Shown: positions 1 to 10,258 of the stretch, in pieces
How positions within the stretch are numbered: the stretch's first letter is position 1
Layout: every line of letters starts with the position of its first letter
Translations under genes and position numbers: made by a program
Assembly (NCBI GenBank): GCA_015295835.1
Contig: DVEG01000005.1
Coordinates: forward strand, 186,001-250,000
DNA from: Oscillatoriaceae cyanobacterium M7585_C2015_266
GTDB lineage: Bacteria > Cyanobacteriota > Cyanobacteriia > Cyanobacteriales > Oscillatoriaceae
Direction of reading: 5' to 3'
Length of the DNA stretch: 64,000 bases
Notes under the pieces: generated by a model
Told to the model about the DNA's origin: nothing
What the model saw: only the letters and a program-made list of their open reading frames with translations
Database searches by the model: none

Positions 1-2636
1 ACTTTCGGATAACGCTTATAAAACCGCTCAATAAACACTTTCCCTTCTGCTGTTGTTTTGCCTAGCGCGCGTGCAAACCGTGCTGAACCCATTCCATATA
101 TTACGCCGAAATTAATAGTTTTCCCCAATCTTCTTTCTTCTGACGTCACTGTTTCTTTCTCAAACAACAGTTGTGCTGTTACACTATGCACATCTCGATT
201 ATTTTGGTATGCTTCTATCAACACTGGCTCCTGACTCAGGTGTGCCAAAATTCGCAACTCGATTTGTGAATAGTCTGCCGACACCATTAACCATCCTGTT
301 TCCGGCAGAAATGCCTTACGAATTTGCCGTGAAAATTCTGTGCCTATGGGAATATTCTGTAAATTAGGATCGGAAGACGATAGCCGCCCTGTTTCTGTAA
401 AAGTCTGATTAAATTCTGTATGCAAACGCTGAGTATCGGCACGCATCCGCTGTAATATTCCTTCTACATAAGTCGAGTAAAGTTTGTGCAGCATGCGGTA
501 TTCTAACAAAGCGTCAATAATCGGATGGTTGCCTTGCAGGTTTTCTAATACAGTGACGTCGGTTGAGTAAATACCTGTTTTTGTTTTGCGAGACTTTTTT
601 TTGTTAAGTTTAAGTATTTCAAACAGTAGCTCGCTCAACTGTGCTGGGGAGTTCAAATTTACGAGCTCACTAACTGTTGCTGTGTCTATTTTTTCTTTAT
701 TCTCTGCTAAATTTTTTTTTGTATTTTTCGAGATCTTTTTCAGATAAGCTTTTAAAATTGCACTGGGTACACTGTCGAAATCTTGTTTGGCTATAGCTCC
801 CCAATTCCCCTCTATATTTTGCCATATTTTTTCTATATAATCCTTTAAATAAACCCTAGGTATAGCGTCAATTGCTTGCTTTTCACTCGCTGCTAATTGC
901 GGTTTTATATGTTGCTCAGATAATTCTTTCAGATAGTCAGTATCGATGCGAATACCTGTATATTCCATTTCAGCCAATACCGGCTCTAGACGCATTTCTA
1001 TCTCAAACACTTGCCGTAGTTTCGGCGCTTCTTCTAATTTCTTTTGCAGTTTCGGCAGCAGCAGGAAAGTTGCATAGACATCCATTCCGCAATAATCTGC
1101 TACTGTCAGTATATCTAAATCGGCAATAGTTTTTCCCTTCGGTATATTTAAAGACTTATAGTTCTTTGAAACACCTTCTTTTTTAAGGTATTTATTGGAT
1201 AAATCGCTGAGGTTGTGTTTTTCTTCTGGATTGATTACGTAGCTGGCTAGCATCGTATCGAATACGACGCCTTTCAGTTTAACCTCTTGACATAATAGCA
1301 CAAGTCTGTCAAATTTTGTATTATGCAATACTTTGCAATAACAATCTCCTTCAAGAATTGGGCGCAAAGTTTCTAAAACTGTTTTTAAATCTAATTGCTT
1401 TCCTTTTGTATGTGCGATGGGAATATAGGCAACATCTTCTGCGCCTGTACCCCAACAGCAGCCAATACCTACTAATTTAGCGTCTCGTGGCTCTAAATCG
1501 GTTGTTTCTGTATCCCAAGCTACAGGGTTATCGGGATTAGTAAAGTTTTGTAAATGTTTTACTAGCTTTGTTAGTTTTTCCGGGGTGTCGATAATTTGGG
1601 GTTTTATGGGTACAGCTTCTTTTACAGTGGTTTCTGCGGTTTTTTCGGTTTGAGGTTGGTTAAATAATGACAGTTGCAAGCCTTCTGTTTCTTTTTCTTC
1701 TTTTTGCGATTTATCAATCCCGCCGCCAAACTGCTGCTGTAGTTGTTCGAGTTGTTTTAAATATTTTTGAAACTCTAATTTTCTAAAAATGGGTTCGATC
1801 ACAGTATGATCGAACCCTTGTAACTTGCAGTCTGCTAAATCTATTTCTAACGGCACGTCTAGTACAATTTGTGCGAGGTGCCGTGAGTGGTAAGCTGCGT
1901 CTTTTCCCTCTGCTAGTTTTTTCTGAGTCGTACCTTTAATCTGGGGTAGTGCGGCATAAATTCCGTCGAGGGAGCCGTATTCTGTGAGTAATTTTACTGC
2001 TGTTTTTTCGCCTATCCCTTTGATGCCGGGGATGTTATCTGATGCATCGCCGCAGAGGGCTTTGTAATCGACTATTTGCGTCGGCAGGATGCCGAGTTTT
2101 TCTTTTATTTCTTCTGCCCCCATTTCTATCGGGGTGCTGCCTTTACTAGGAGTAAAGTAGAGCACACTGATGTTTTTTTCTGTATCGACGAGCTGAAATA
2201 AATCGCGATCGCCGCTGAGTATTTTTACTCTATAGCCTGCCTCAGATGCCCGTCTGGCTAATGTTCCCAGAATGTCGTCAGCTTCGTAACCGGGGCTGGT
2301 GACTACGGGCACATTTAATGCCTTTAATAATTCTTCTAGATTTTTCAGCTCTTCGATAAACTCTGTTGCCGGGGTGTCTACTCTATTGGCTTTGTAGGCA
2401 TTGTCTGCTTCGTGGCGGAAAGTCGGCAAGTTTCTGTCAAATGCGCTCGCCATATATTCCGGCTTGTGCGCTTGCATAACGCTTAGCAAACTTGTCAGGA
2501 ACCCATAACATACGCTAGTGGGGATACCTGTAGAAGTTCTAAGCCCTCCCTCTCGCCCTTTGGCATATGCGTAGTAGCTGCGATAGGCCAAAGAATGGCC
2601 ATCAATCAGGATAAAGGTAGGAATATTGGCTGACAC
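1..2636 (-). CDS. polA: DNA polymerase I, C-terminal end cut by window edge
   Basis: Replication and repair polymerase of family A. The gene reads leftward from a GTG at 2634-2636 (MSANIPTFILIDGHSLAYRS after the start) and leaves the window, giving about 878 residues. The 5'-3' nuclease domain fills roughly residues 1-290. A 3'-5' exonuclease domain follows, and it keeps its first acidic motif (WDTETTDLEP near residue 370), so proofreading is probably active. The polymerase domain contains TGRLSSSDPNLQNIP (about 750), motif A DYSQIELRILAHL (about 790) and the O-helix KTINFGVIYGMGS (about 845). Motif C (VHDE) would lie beyond position 1, so roughly 100 or more residues are missing. The frame is the same at both ends and I saw no stop within it. 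An ATG start is absent upstream; GTG is chosen because the protein then begins like other cyanobacterial PolA proteins. Confidence 0.95.
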   Translation of the reverse strand, partial: MSANIPTFILIDGHSLAYRSYYAYAKGREGGLRTSTGIPTSVCYGFLTSLLSVMQAHKPEYMASAFDRNLPTFRHEADNAYKANRVDTPATEFIEELKNLEELLKALNVPVVTSPGYEADDILGTLARRASEAGYRVKILSGDRDLFQLVDTEKNISVLYFTPSKGSTPIEMGAEEIKEKLGILPTQIVDYKALCGDASDNIPGIKGIGEKTAVKLLTEYGSLDGIYAALPQIKGTTQKKLAEGKDAAYHSRHLAQIVLDVPLEIDLADCKLQGFDHTVIEPIFRKLEFQKYLKQLEQLQQQFGGGIDKSQKEEKETEGLQLSLFNQPQTEKTAETTVKEAVPIKPQIIDTPEKLTKLVKHLQNFTNPDNPVAWDTETTDLEPRDAKLVGIGCCWGTGAEDVAYIPIAHTKGKQLDLKTVLETLRPILEGDCYCKVLHNTKFDRLVLLCQEVKLKGVVFDTMLASYVINPEEKHNLSDLSNKYLKKEGVSKNYKSLNIPKGKTIADLDILTVADYCGMDVYATFLLLPKLQKKLEEAPKLRQVFEIEMRLEPVLAEMEYTGIRIDTDYLKELSEQHIKPQLAASEKQAIDAIPRVYLKDYIEKIWQNIEGNWGAIAKQDFDSVPSAILKAYLKKISKNTKKNLAENKEKIDTATVSELVNLNSPAQLSELLFEILKLNKKKSRKTKTGIYSTDVTVLENLQGNHPIIDALLEYRMLHKLYSTYVEGILQRMRADTQRLHTEFNQTFTETGRLSSSDPNLQNIPIGTEFSRQIRKAFLPETGWLMVSADYSQIELRILAHLSQEPVLIEAYQNNRDVHSVTAQLLFEKETVTSEERRLGKTINFGVIYGMGSARFARALGKTTAEGKVFIERFYKRYPK

Positions 2637-2731
2637 AAACAGACACCAGAAAGTAAGACTTTCTTATTTTATCTGGCGAAAGCAGGCAGGCATTGTACAC
2701 TGAAGGCAGAGCTGATACTTCAGTTAATTAA

Positions 2732-3577
2732 TTATATTTTGTTTTCCCTCTGACGTTGGCGGCGACTTCCCAACACTCCAACGGCTGCGAATCCCAGCAA
2801 CGCTAAAGTCATACCCGGTTCGGGAACTCTTGCTTCTGGTGTGACGATTCGTGCCGATATGACGAAATCATTATAATCGGCATCTCCCCACCGAGATTCC
2901 CACAAATCCGAATCTTCCATTAAAATTAATGCTTCCCCTGCTGCGGCGGTTATAGTTTTTGTGGGAATGGTGCGGTTGGGATTATTGAGAATCCAATCTG
3001 GTCCTACTAGATTAATAGTAGCTGTTTCCCCACTGGCTATGAATTTGCTTTTACTACCTGAATAGAGGGGGTTAACGCTGTTGGGGTCGCTGTTGTAACT
3101 GCTGAGACCAAAAAAGTAGTCTACTCCCGCTTGGAAAGTAAAACTATTTTTGCTTACTGAATAAGTTTTTCCGGCAGTTCCCAACCAGTCGCCATTGGTA
3201 TCACTGGCATTGGCTATTTCAGAAGTTATCCAGTTGCCATCACTGGCGTAGGGGTTGATACGGTAGGTGGTGGCATCAAACCCTCCTAAATCTTCGCTAA
3301 ATAACTTCTTTACCAAGGTCCCACTTGGTCTGAAAATTACTTCTCCGGTTCTTGTGTCTGTAACTGTTCGGGTTCCTGTCAGTTGGTATACTGCAAAGTC
3401 TGACTGATTTCTGCCGCGAGTTTCTAGTAAGTTGAATTCGACGGTGGTGTCTTTTTCAAACCTAAACACTTGGCTGTGTCTAGAACCAAAGCTAAATGCG
3501 TTTGCTGGGGCTATTGAGCAAGCAATGGCCGCGGCAGCCGTTGTAGCCCCCAGAATTGCTGTATATCTTAATTTCAT
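2732..3577 (-). CDS. PEP-CTERM secreted protein, DUF4114-like
   Basis: A 281-residue exported protein. The start is ATG at 3577, preceded by a strong Shine-Dalgarno (GGGGAGGAG, 3 bases away); a longer in-frame reading to 3664 lacks this. A signal peptide (MKLRYTAILG...APANA) is followed by a beta-rich body. An acidic segment near the end (WGDADYNDFVISARI) looks like the end of a DUF4114-type domain. The C-terminus is a PEP-CTERM sorting signal: VPEPGMTLALLG, a short hydrophobic helix, then a basic tail (RRQRQRENKI). Such proteins are cut and anchored by exosortase in exopolysaccharide-producing bacteria. It lies downstream of a paralogue (3907-4662) on the same strand. The ligand or role is unknown. 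Confidence 0.85.
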   Translation of the reverse strand: MKLRYTAILGATTAAAAIACSIAPANAFSFGSRHSQVFRFEKDTTVEFNLLETRGRNQSDFAVYQLTGTRTVTDTRTGEVIFRPSGTLVKKLFSEDLGGFDATTYRINPYASDGNWITSEIANASDTNGDWLGTAGKTYSVSKNSFTFQAGVDYFFGLSSYNSDPNSVNPLYSGSKSKFIASGETATINLVGPDWILNNPNRTIPTKTITAAAGEALILMEDSDLWESRWGDADYNDFVISARIVTPEARVPEPGMTLALLGFAAVGVLGSRRQRQRENKI

Positions 3578-3906
3578 AGCTCCTCCCCTATAACAATATG
3601 TTTTTTTTAGCCCCGATTGTGTTTCCCTATTTATGTTATATCTTGCTGTACTATTCTTCAGCAAAAATTAATTCTTTTATTAAACTTTTTTACCTATTTT
3701 CTAATTTTATTTTAGATTTTATGAATTTTTATAAACTAAAAACTGGCTTATTTTTCACTGGAAACTCCATAGAAAAATGCCAGCTGCATTAAAAACTGAG
3801 TAAAAGTCAAGAAAATTACCATTTTTGAATTAGAAGTATATGACAGACGCACTCTAGAATTTCAGGCTTTGACAGCTGACAATAATTTCTCTGGGAGAAA
3901 ATTATG
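3578..3906. other. Intergenic region between PEP-CTERM paralogues
   Basis: 329 bases, very AT-rich. It carries the ribosome binding site of the gene ending at 2732. I see no gene, no clear terminator and no clear promoter; a small imperfect palindrome sits around the CAGCTG at about 3780. Confidence 0.6.
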
Positions 3907-4662
3907 TTAAGTAATAGAACGTTGGCGACGGCGTGCTGCGAGCGCACATCCTACCAATCCCAAGCCTCCCAAGGTAGCGGGTTCGGGAACAGAAGCAACT
4001 GGGCGAGCCTGCGCTGTAACACTAAAATCCTGGTAATCTAAATCTGGAATACCTAGTGCATTCCTTGCTCCGCGATCGTCAAAGGAAATTTTTACAAGCC
4101 CTGCAAATGGATCAGCTGATTGAAAATTCTGGGGATTGTCAAATCTTGTTCCATCCGCACCCAGCGAGCCAAATGAGCCAAACACCGCTTGTTGACTGCC
4201 TGCGGGGCTAAGCTCAGAAAGCCACAGCGTACCGTTTTCCGCTGTATTCAAAGCGCTTGTTGAGTATACTTTGCCGTTTTCACCGCTGTCAAGACCCAGT
4301 GTATACATCGTACCCTTTAAAAAGGTAAAAGATACGCTACAGCTTCCTTGTACGGTTTTACCTTCGCCGCAAGTTCCCAACCATCCGTTTGCACTCCAAT
4401 TATCTGAGGCTCTTGTTTCCGCAAATAAATCTTTAACCCATGTAAGCGTATTGTCAGTATTGACTTGAAAAATTTTCAAGATTGACTGAAATGCGCCTCT
4501 CGACTGATAGAAGGTAAACTCGACTTCCGTATCGAAATCAAACTGGATGCCACTCGTTCCAAACTTGAAGGCTTGTGCTGGTGCTTGCCAGGTAGCCAGT
4601 GCTGCAACTGTAGCAGTCAAGTTAACCAACCACAGCTTTTTTATGCTTCCTGTAATACCCAT
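3907..4662 (-). CDS. PEP-CTERM secreted protein
   Basis: A 251-residue exported protein from ATG 4662; a TTG at 4719 would add 19 residues in front of the signal peptide and is less likely, although it has an AAGGG upstream. The signal peptide runs from MGITGSIKKLW to QAPAQA. The body resembles the neighbour at 2732-3577: both start with a phrase like FDFDTEVEFTFYQSRG or FRFEKDTTVEFNLLETRG, and both have an aromatic/acidic stretch before the end (here LDYQDFSVTAQA). The C-terminus is VPEPATLGGLGLVG plus RRRQRS, a PEP-CTERM signal. The two genes look like an old tandem duplication. Function is unknown; surface or matrix location is inferred from the sorting signal. Confidence 0.82.
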   Translation of the reverse strand: MGITGSIKKLWLVNLTATVAALATWQAPAQAFKFGTSGIQFDFDTEVEFTFYQSRGAFQSILKIFQVNTDNTLTWVKDLFAETRASDNWSANGWLGTCGEGKTVQGSCSVSFTFLKGTMYTLGLDSGENGKVYSTSALNTAENGTLWLSELSPAGSQQAVFGSFGSLGADGTRFDNPQNFQSADPFAGLVKISFDDRGARNALGIPDLDYQDFSVTAQARPVASVPEPATLGGLGLVGCALAARRRQRSIT

Positions 4663-5196
4663 TTTGTTTTTATGTTCTAAGTGGGAATAATATCTCTTGT
4701 TATATCTGTTATAGGCCAAGTAACCCTTCTTGGTCTATGCTTTTAGCCTTTCTTTACCAATTCTTTACACTAAGGTCTATTTTGTAAATTTTATGCTAAA
4801 AATTTTTAAATCCGATTGATTCTTTATACTTACAATTTAATTTAATATAAGAAAAAAAATAAAAAAAAATACTTTTCGCTATTTCTAAAAAAGACTGATT
4901 AGTCGTATTTTAAATTAAGCATTTCTCCCTGCAAGTCAGTATAAGGGGCGGTATTGCAAATTATTTCCCATATGTAATTGTGACATCAGCCAGTTTTTTA
5001 ACTGGTACAATACTGGATAGTGCTTCCTTGACAAAAACTCTCTCTAATACTATTGACAAAAATAAAGTTTTATGGTATAATGATAAGTGTTGTTTGTTAT
5101 CGTTGCTACCAGTTGCATATTTGTAGTCAGTAAAGCTAAGATTAAAAACCCCAATTATAATTCCTACCCATCAGCTCATGAATGACTGGAGCAAAA
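4663..5196. other. Divergent intergenic region with promoter
   Basis: About 530 AT-rich bases between the divergent PEP-CTERM gene and the yjbQ-like gene. It holds a consensus promoter at 5053-5081, listed separately, and a leader of roughly 110 bases before the start at 5197. No other gene is visible. Confidence 0.6.
5053..5081 (+). promoter_or_regulatory. Consensus sigma-70 type promoter
   Basis: TTGACA at 5053-5058 and TATAAT at 5076-5081 with exactly 17 bases between them: both hexamers are perfect. Transcription would start near 5088 and run into the yjbQ-like gene. A second TTGACA at 5028-5033 has no well-placed -10 partner. Confidence 0.75.
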
Positions 5197-5616
5197 ATGA
5201 CTCACTACCAGCAGATATTAAAAATTCAAACCAGTGGCAAGTCTTTATTAAAAATCACTTCCAAAGTACAAGCAGTGGTAACAGAATCGGGAATACAGAA
5301 GGGTATTTGCACTGTATTCGTGCGCCATACCTCTGCCAGCTTGCTCATCCAAGAAAATGCTGATCCAGATGTACTGCGAGATTTAGAAAATTTCTTTGCC
5401 AAATTGGTGCCAGAAGATTCGCAGCGCTATTTTCATAATACTGAGGGTCCAGACGATATGCCTGCTCACATCCGCTCTGCTCTCACACAGACTTGCGAAC
5501 AAATTCCTATCGCCGGAGGTCGCTTGCTGCTTGGAACTTGGCAGGGAATTTATTTATGGGAACATCGACAGCAGGGGCACCTTCGAGAAGTGGTTATTCA
5601 TGTGGCAGGGGAGTGA
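5197..5616 (+). CDS. YjbQ family protein (UPF0047)
   Basis: A 139-residue protein spanning the whole YjbQ/UPF0047 family. Start ATG 5197 is chosen over ATG 5182 because GGAG at 5188-5191 sits five bases before it. Recognisable blocks are CTVFVRHTSASLLIQENADP, a central PEDSQRYFHNTEGPDDMPAHI and the C-terminal GTWQGIYLWEHR..GHLREVVIHV. Some members have weak thiamine-phosphate synthase activity in vitro; the true role is not settled. The gene stands alone and has its own promoter at 5053-5081. Confidence 0.88.
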   Translation: MTHYQQILKIQTSGKSLLKITSKVQAVVTESGIQKGICTVFVRHTSASLLIQENADPDVLRDLENFFAKLVPEDSQRYFHNTEGPDDMPAHIRSALTQTCEQIPIAGGRLLLGTWQGIYLWEHRQQGHLREVVIHVAGE

Positions 5617-5866
5617 GCTTAGAGGGGATAAGAGAAATCGCGCTCGCTGGCAGTAAAGGTAGTTCTGGCGCGACTGCTTCATTATTGCTTCATTACTGTA
5701 CACATACGCATTAAAACACTTTTACTCCAAAAAACGGCTTTTTATTTTTTTAATCTTTAGATAAATTACTATCTGTAAAAAATTTTTAAAATTTTATTAA
5801 AAAATAAATTAATTTTTAAAAATGTTATATGATGAATAGTAGTTGTTTAATAGATGGTTTTTGGCA

Positions 5867-7615
5867 ATGCACCACCTTAAGCAAGATATCAATCAAGGAC
5901 CAATACAGCAGTTTTGGGTGCCTAAAAAAAGAAAGACTTCTAATAATTGCTCTCAAACTTGGTTAGACAAACTGCTCAGACGTTTGGCAATCTATCAGAA
6001 AATTGCTTTGGGATATAGTTTGGCTTTCGGTATAGTTGTATTGGGAAGTGCTGGTGGACAATTTTTAGCAGAAAATTTTATTAAAAATCCGGCTTTAGAG
6101 AAAAGCGATCGCGCTCATCAAGAAGAACGTCTCCTGAGGGCTTTAAAAATTGCCATCTTAGAAGCTCGCTTCCAGCAGCAACAGTTTATTTCTTTAATGG
6201 AAAATCCCAAACAGTGGAAAGTAGAACAAGAACAGTTTTTGAGTAATGTTTATAAACTAAAAGAAAGTTTATCAGAGGTTAATTTAAATAATTTGGATGA
6301 TTCAGCGGATTTAAAAATTTTTATTTTTAATGCGAGAAGTAAAATTAATATTTATCAAAAAAATCTAGAATCAACGTTAAAGCAAATCGAGGCGATGCAG
6401 TTGCTGCCTGAGAGGGTGGAAGAGGCTCGCTCATTATTTTTAGAATTTACAAACAGCAATGTAGCGAGAAAATTAAACAAGATCTCAGATGATTTGAATG
6501 ATTTGATAGAGGCGGCGCAAAGAAAAGTAGAAAAAGCCAAAGTAGATTTAAAAGAAGCGGAGAAAATAAAAGCAGGAATAACTTATGCTAGTTTATTTTT
6601 GTCAGGAGTGAGCGCAGCAGTTATAGCTTACTGGACGAGTCGAGCGATCGCATGTCCAATTAACATGACAACAAAATTTACCCAGAGAGTAACCAAAGAA
6701 GCAAATTTTGAACTGCAAGCACCGGTGTTCACAAATGATGAAATCGGAAAACTAACAACTTCTATAAATCAACTACTCCAAAGAGTAACCATCTACAACC
6801 AAGAATTAAAACAAGCACAAAATGAGCGCGATCGCCTCTTCAATCTCTCATTAGATATGCTCTGCATAGCTGATTTTAACGGCTATTTTAAGCAGCTCAA
6901 CCCAGCCTGGGAAAAAACTTTAGGCTTCTCCATAGAAGAACTGAAAGCAAAACCATACATCGAATTCGTTCATCCGGAAGATCGAGCAGCAACAGTAGCT
7001 GAAACCCAAAAGCTGGCAACTGGTATAATAACAACTTCTTTTGAAAATCGTTATTTATGCAAAGACGGCTCCTATAGATGGTTAACTTGGATAGCTTTTC
7101 CCTCACTTGCAGACGGTTTAATATATGCCGTAGCTCGTGACATCACCAGCGCCAAGCAAAGCGAACAAGAAAAAATACAATTAGCCGAACGCATTCGCCT
7201 ACTACTCGATTCTACCGGGGAAGGGATTTACGGCATCGATTTGGAAGGGCGCTGTGTCTTTATCAATCAAGCGGGGGCTTGTATGCTCGGATACACCCCC
7301 GATGAAATTATAGGCAAAAACATGCACGAGTTTATCCATCATAGTCACGAAGACAGCTCATATTATCAAAATACTGAATGTCCAATTTTTATCAGTTTTC
7401 AAAAAGAACAACCTGTTCGGGTAGAAGGTGAAGTTTTTTGGCGACGAGACGGAACAAGCTTTATTGCCGAATATTCATCTTATCCAATTGTTGATGCTGG
7501 AGAAATTAAAGGGGCTGTTATCGTCTTCAAAGATATTACTGAGCGCCAACAAATGGAAACTGCTCTCAGACAGGCAAATGAGATGCTAGAAATGCGCGTG
7601 CAAGAGCGCACATAA
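5867..7615 (+). pseudogene. Sensor histidine kinase, N-terminal part before in-frame stop
   Basis: Sensory half of a membrane histidine kinase. Read from ATG 5867 (or TTG 5843) it gives 582 residues. There is a first membrane segment near residues 44-65, a mainly helical external region of about 170 residues resembling CHASE3, a second membrane segment near 235-255, a HAMP linker, and two PAS domains with PAC-type ends (VARDITSAKQ, FKDITERQQ). It then runs into the coiled-coil phrase MLEMRVQERT and a TAA at 7613-7615. The same frame stays open directly after the TAA and continues as the rest of the kinase, so this is one gene split by a nonsense codon. ERT followed by any residue and EL is a very common phrase in this family; TAA is one change from CAA, GAA or AAA. 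It may be a true mutation, a sequencing error, or a functional split. Confidence 0.8.
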
Positions 7616-9931
7616 GAATTAAACCGTATTGTAGCTTCACTAAAACAGGAAATCCAAAAACGCCAGGAAATTGAGGAAAATTTATACAAAGAACAAGAGT
7701 TTTTAAATGCTCTGTTAGAGAACCTCTCAGATGGCATCGTTATTTGTGATGCCAATGGAATTGTGACTCGATTCAATCGAAAAACACGCGAGTATTTTGG
7801 ATTGCCGGAATCCTCTATCCTGCCACCGGAAGAATGGTCAAATTACTATGAATTGTACTTTTCAGATGGCAAAACACCGATGCCAAAAGAAGATATTCCT
7901 TGGTATCGGGCATGGCAAGGAGAAAAAATTCAGAATATAGAAATGATAGTCGTACCAAAAAACCAGAAAATGCGAGTGCTCCTAGCTAGCGGAAAAACAC
8001 TCATAGATGCTAAAGGAAATAAAGTAGGGGCTGTGGTGGTAATGCGCGATATCAGCGAGCGGATTCAAAACAAAAAAACACTACAGCAGCGGGAAGAGCT
8101 ACTGCGACAAATCATCCAAAATATGCCAGTGATGATGGTGGCATTAGATCCTTTCAAAAATGTTGTTGTTTGGAACCGAGAGTGCGAACGAGTGACTGGT
8201 TATAGTGCTGCGGAAGTAATCGGTAGTAATAAAGCCTTTGAGTTGCTATATCCAGATCCAGAATATCGTGCAAAGTTGATGGCTGAATGGCAGGAGCGCG
8301 GCAACAACTATCGCAATTGGGAATGGAATGTTACTGCGAAAGATGGTAGTATTAAAGTAATAGCGTGGTCTAATATTTCCGATGAATTCCCGATTCCTGG
8401 TTGGGCTACTTGGGGGATTGGCATAGAGGTGACTGAGCGTGTTCAAGCTGAGGAAGCGCTACGTCTTTCAGAAGAGCAATTCAGGAAACTCGCCCAGCGA
8501 GAAGCACTGCTTAATAAACTTGCCAGCGAAATTCGCAATTCTCTTAATATCGATAGCATTCTAGAAACAACGGTGCAGCAAATCCGCAATATATTACAGA
8601 TTGAGCGCTGTAACTTTGTTTGGTATCGAAACTCTGACTCAGGGCAATCAATCTGGCATGTTGTCAAAGAGTCGAAATTGCCTATTCTTCCCAGTTTTTT
8701 GGGAGAGTATTCAATTCCATTAACTCCCGCCCTCGAAAGATTGCTGAATCTGGAAATAATCTGTGCTGACGATTTGGCAATTTCTACAGATGCCGCTTTC
8801 CAGGAATTTTATAATATTTGGGGCTACACGGCTATTTTATCTCTGCCTATTCAGATGCCTTCTGGTGATATCGGCTTGTTAATTTGTGGTCATCATAGTA
8901 GCCCTCGAATTTGGAGTGAGGATGAAGTGGAATTGCTTACAGCTGTAAGTGATCAAGTGGCGATCGCTATTCAGCAAGCCGAACTCTACAATAAAGCCTG
9001 CTATTCCGCAAAATTAGCTGAGGAGAAAGCAATTCAACTTGAACAAACATTGCGGCAGTTGCAACAAACTCAAGCCCGACTTATTCAAAGCGAAAAAATG
9101 TCGTCTCTTGGGCAGTTGGTTGCCGGAATTGCTCACGAAATCAATAATCCTCTTAGTTTTATCCATGGCAATATCACGCACCTTGATGAATACATCCATA
9201 ATCTACTCGCTTTAGTCAAACTTTACCAGCAACATTTCCCCTACTTTAGCCCCGAAATTCAAAACTTTATCGAGGAGATAGAGCTGGATTTTATTATCGA
9301 AGATATACCTAAACTTATCGCTTCAATGAAAAAAGGAGCCGAGCGGATTAGCAAGCTTGTGCTTTCCTTGCGCAATTTTTCGCGTCTAGATGAAGCGGAT
9401 ATGAAAAAGGTAGATCTTCACGAGGGAATAGAAAATACTTTGCTGATTTTACAAAATAGGTTTAGAACTGCTAATACAAATGGTTCTGAAATTCAGGTAG
9501 TTAAAGAATATGGTAATTTGCCGCTGGTGGAATGCTATGCAGGGCAGTTGAATCAGGTGTTTATGAATATTATTTCTAATGCGATCGACGCTTTGGAAAA
9601 TAAATCAGGAGCTCGTGTAATTAAGATTCGGACTTCCCTAGAAAATGAAGAAGAAGAGATGGGTAATGGAGAATCGCTAATAAGTAATGCCTACGCTGTG
9701 ATTCGTATTGCTGATAACGGTTGCGGTATTAGCGAGGAAATTCGCGATCGCATTTTCGATCCTTTCTTTACTACTAAACCAGTCGGCAAGGGTACTGGGT
9801 TAGGGCTGGCTATTAGCTATCAGATTGTAGTCGAAAAGCACAAGGGTCAATTGCGATTTGTTTCTGCGCCCCATCAGGGTACGGAATTCGAGATTTTTAT
9901 TCCCATTCATTCTCGCAACAATAATGTCTGA
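7616..9931 (+). pseudogene. Sensor histidine kinase, C-terminal part after in-frame stop
   Basis: Continuation, in the same frame, of the gene starting at 5867. It encodes two further PAS domains (about 7690-8075 and 8090-8455), a GAF domain (about 8500-8980), a coiled coil and the catalytic core. The phospho-acceptor histidine lies in AGIAHEINNP. The ATP-binding domain is complete: N box NQVFMNIISNAIDAL, G1 DNGCGI, F box DPFFTTK, G2 [14 protein letters not shown]. The first possible start after the stop is a GTG at 7763 inside the third PAS domain with no ribosome binding site, so this half is not an obvious independent gene. The core closely resembles the next gene (10259-12703). No response regulator lies nearby. 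Confidence 0.8.
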
Positions 9932-10258
9932 GCTGTGATTAGCTAAATTTGGTTTCTGGTATGTAATTTATCTTTATAATATATTTATTTTTTATATTTT
10001 TTTTAAATTTTTTAATTTTAAAAAATATTAAGATATCTTGCCGAGAGAACTTGCCAGTCAGTTAAATTATAAATAATAGAAAATCTATCTTTCTCTTTCT
10101 TGAAATAGAAGAAAGCACTCTGGAAGTGGAGCGATTTACTTGCGCTCGCCTTTTAAAGCTTAAAAGGGCAGCCGCTGAAGAGTGCAGGAGATAGAGTAAG
10201 AAGTCAGGGATAGTGTAGCCCTCAATAAGAAAAATCCTGTAAGTAGAAATAGCTAGAT
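9932..10258. other. Intergenic region between the two sensor kinases
   Basis: 327 bases. The first half is an AT-rich tract of T and A runs. A hairpin at 10149-10167 has arms CCTTTTAA and TTAAAAGG and loop AGC, without a following T run. No gene seen. Confidence 0.55.
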
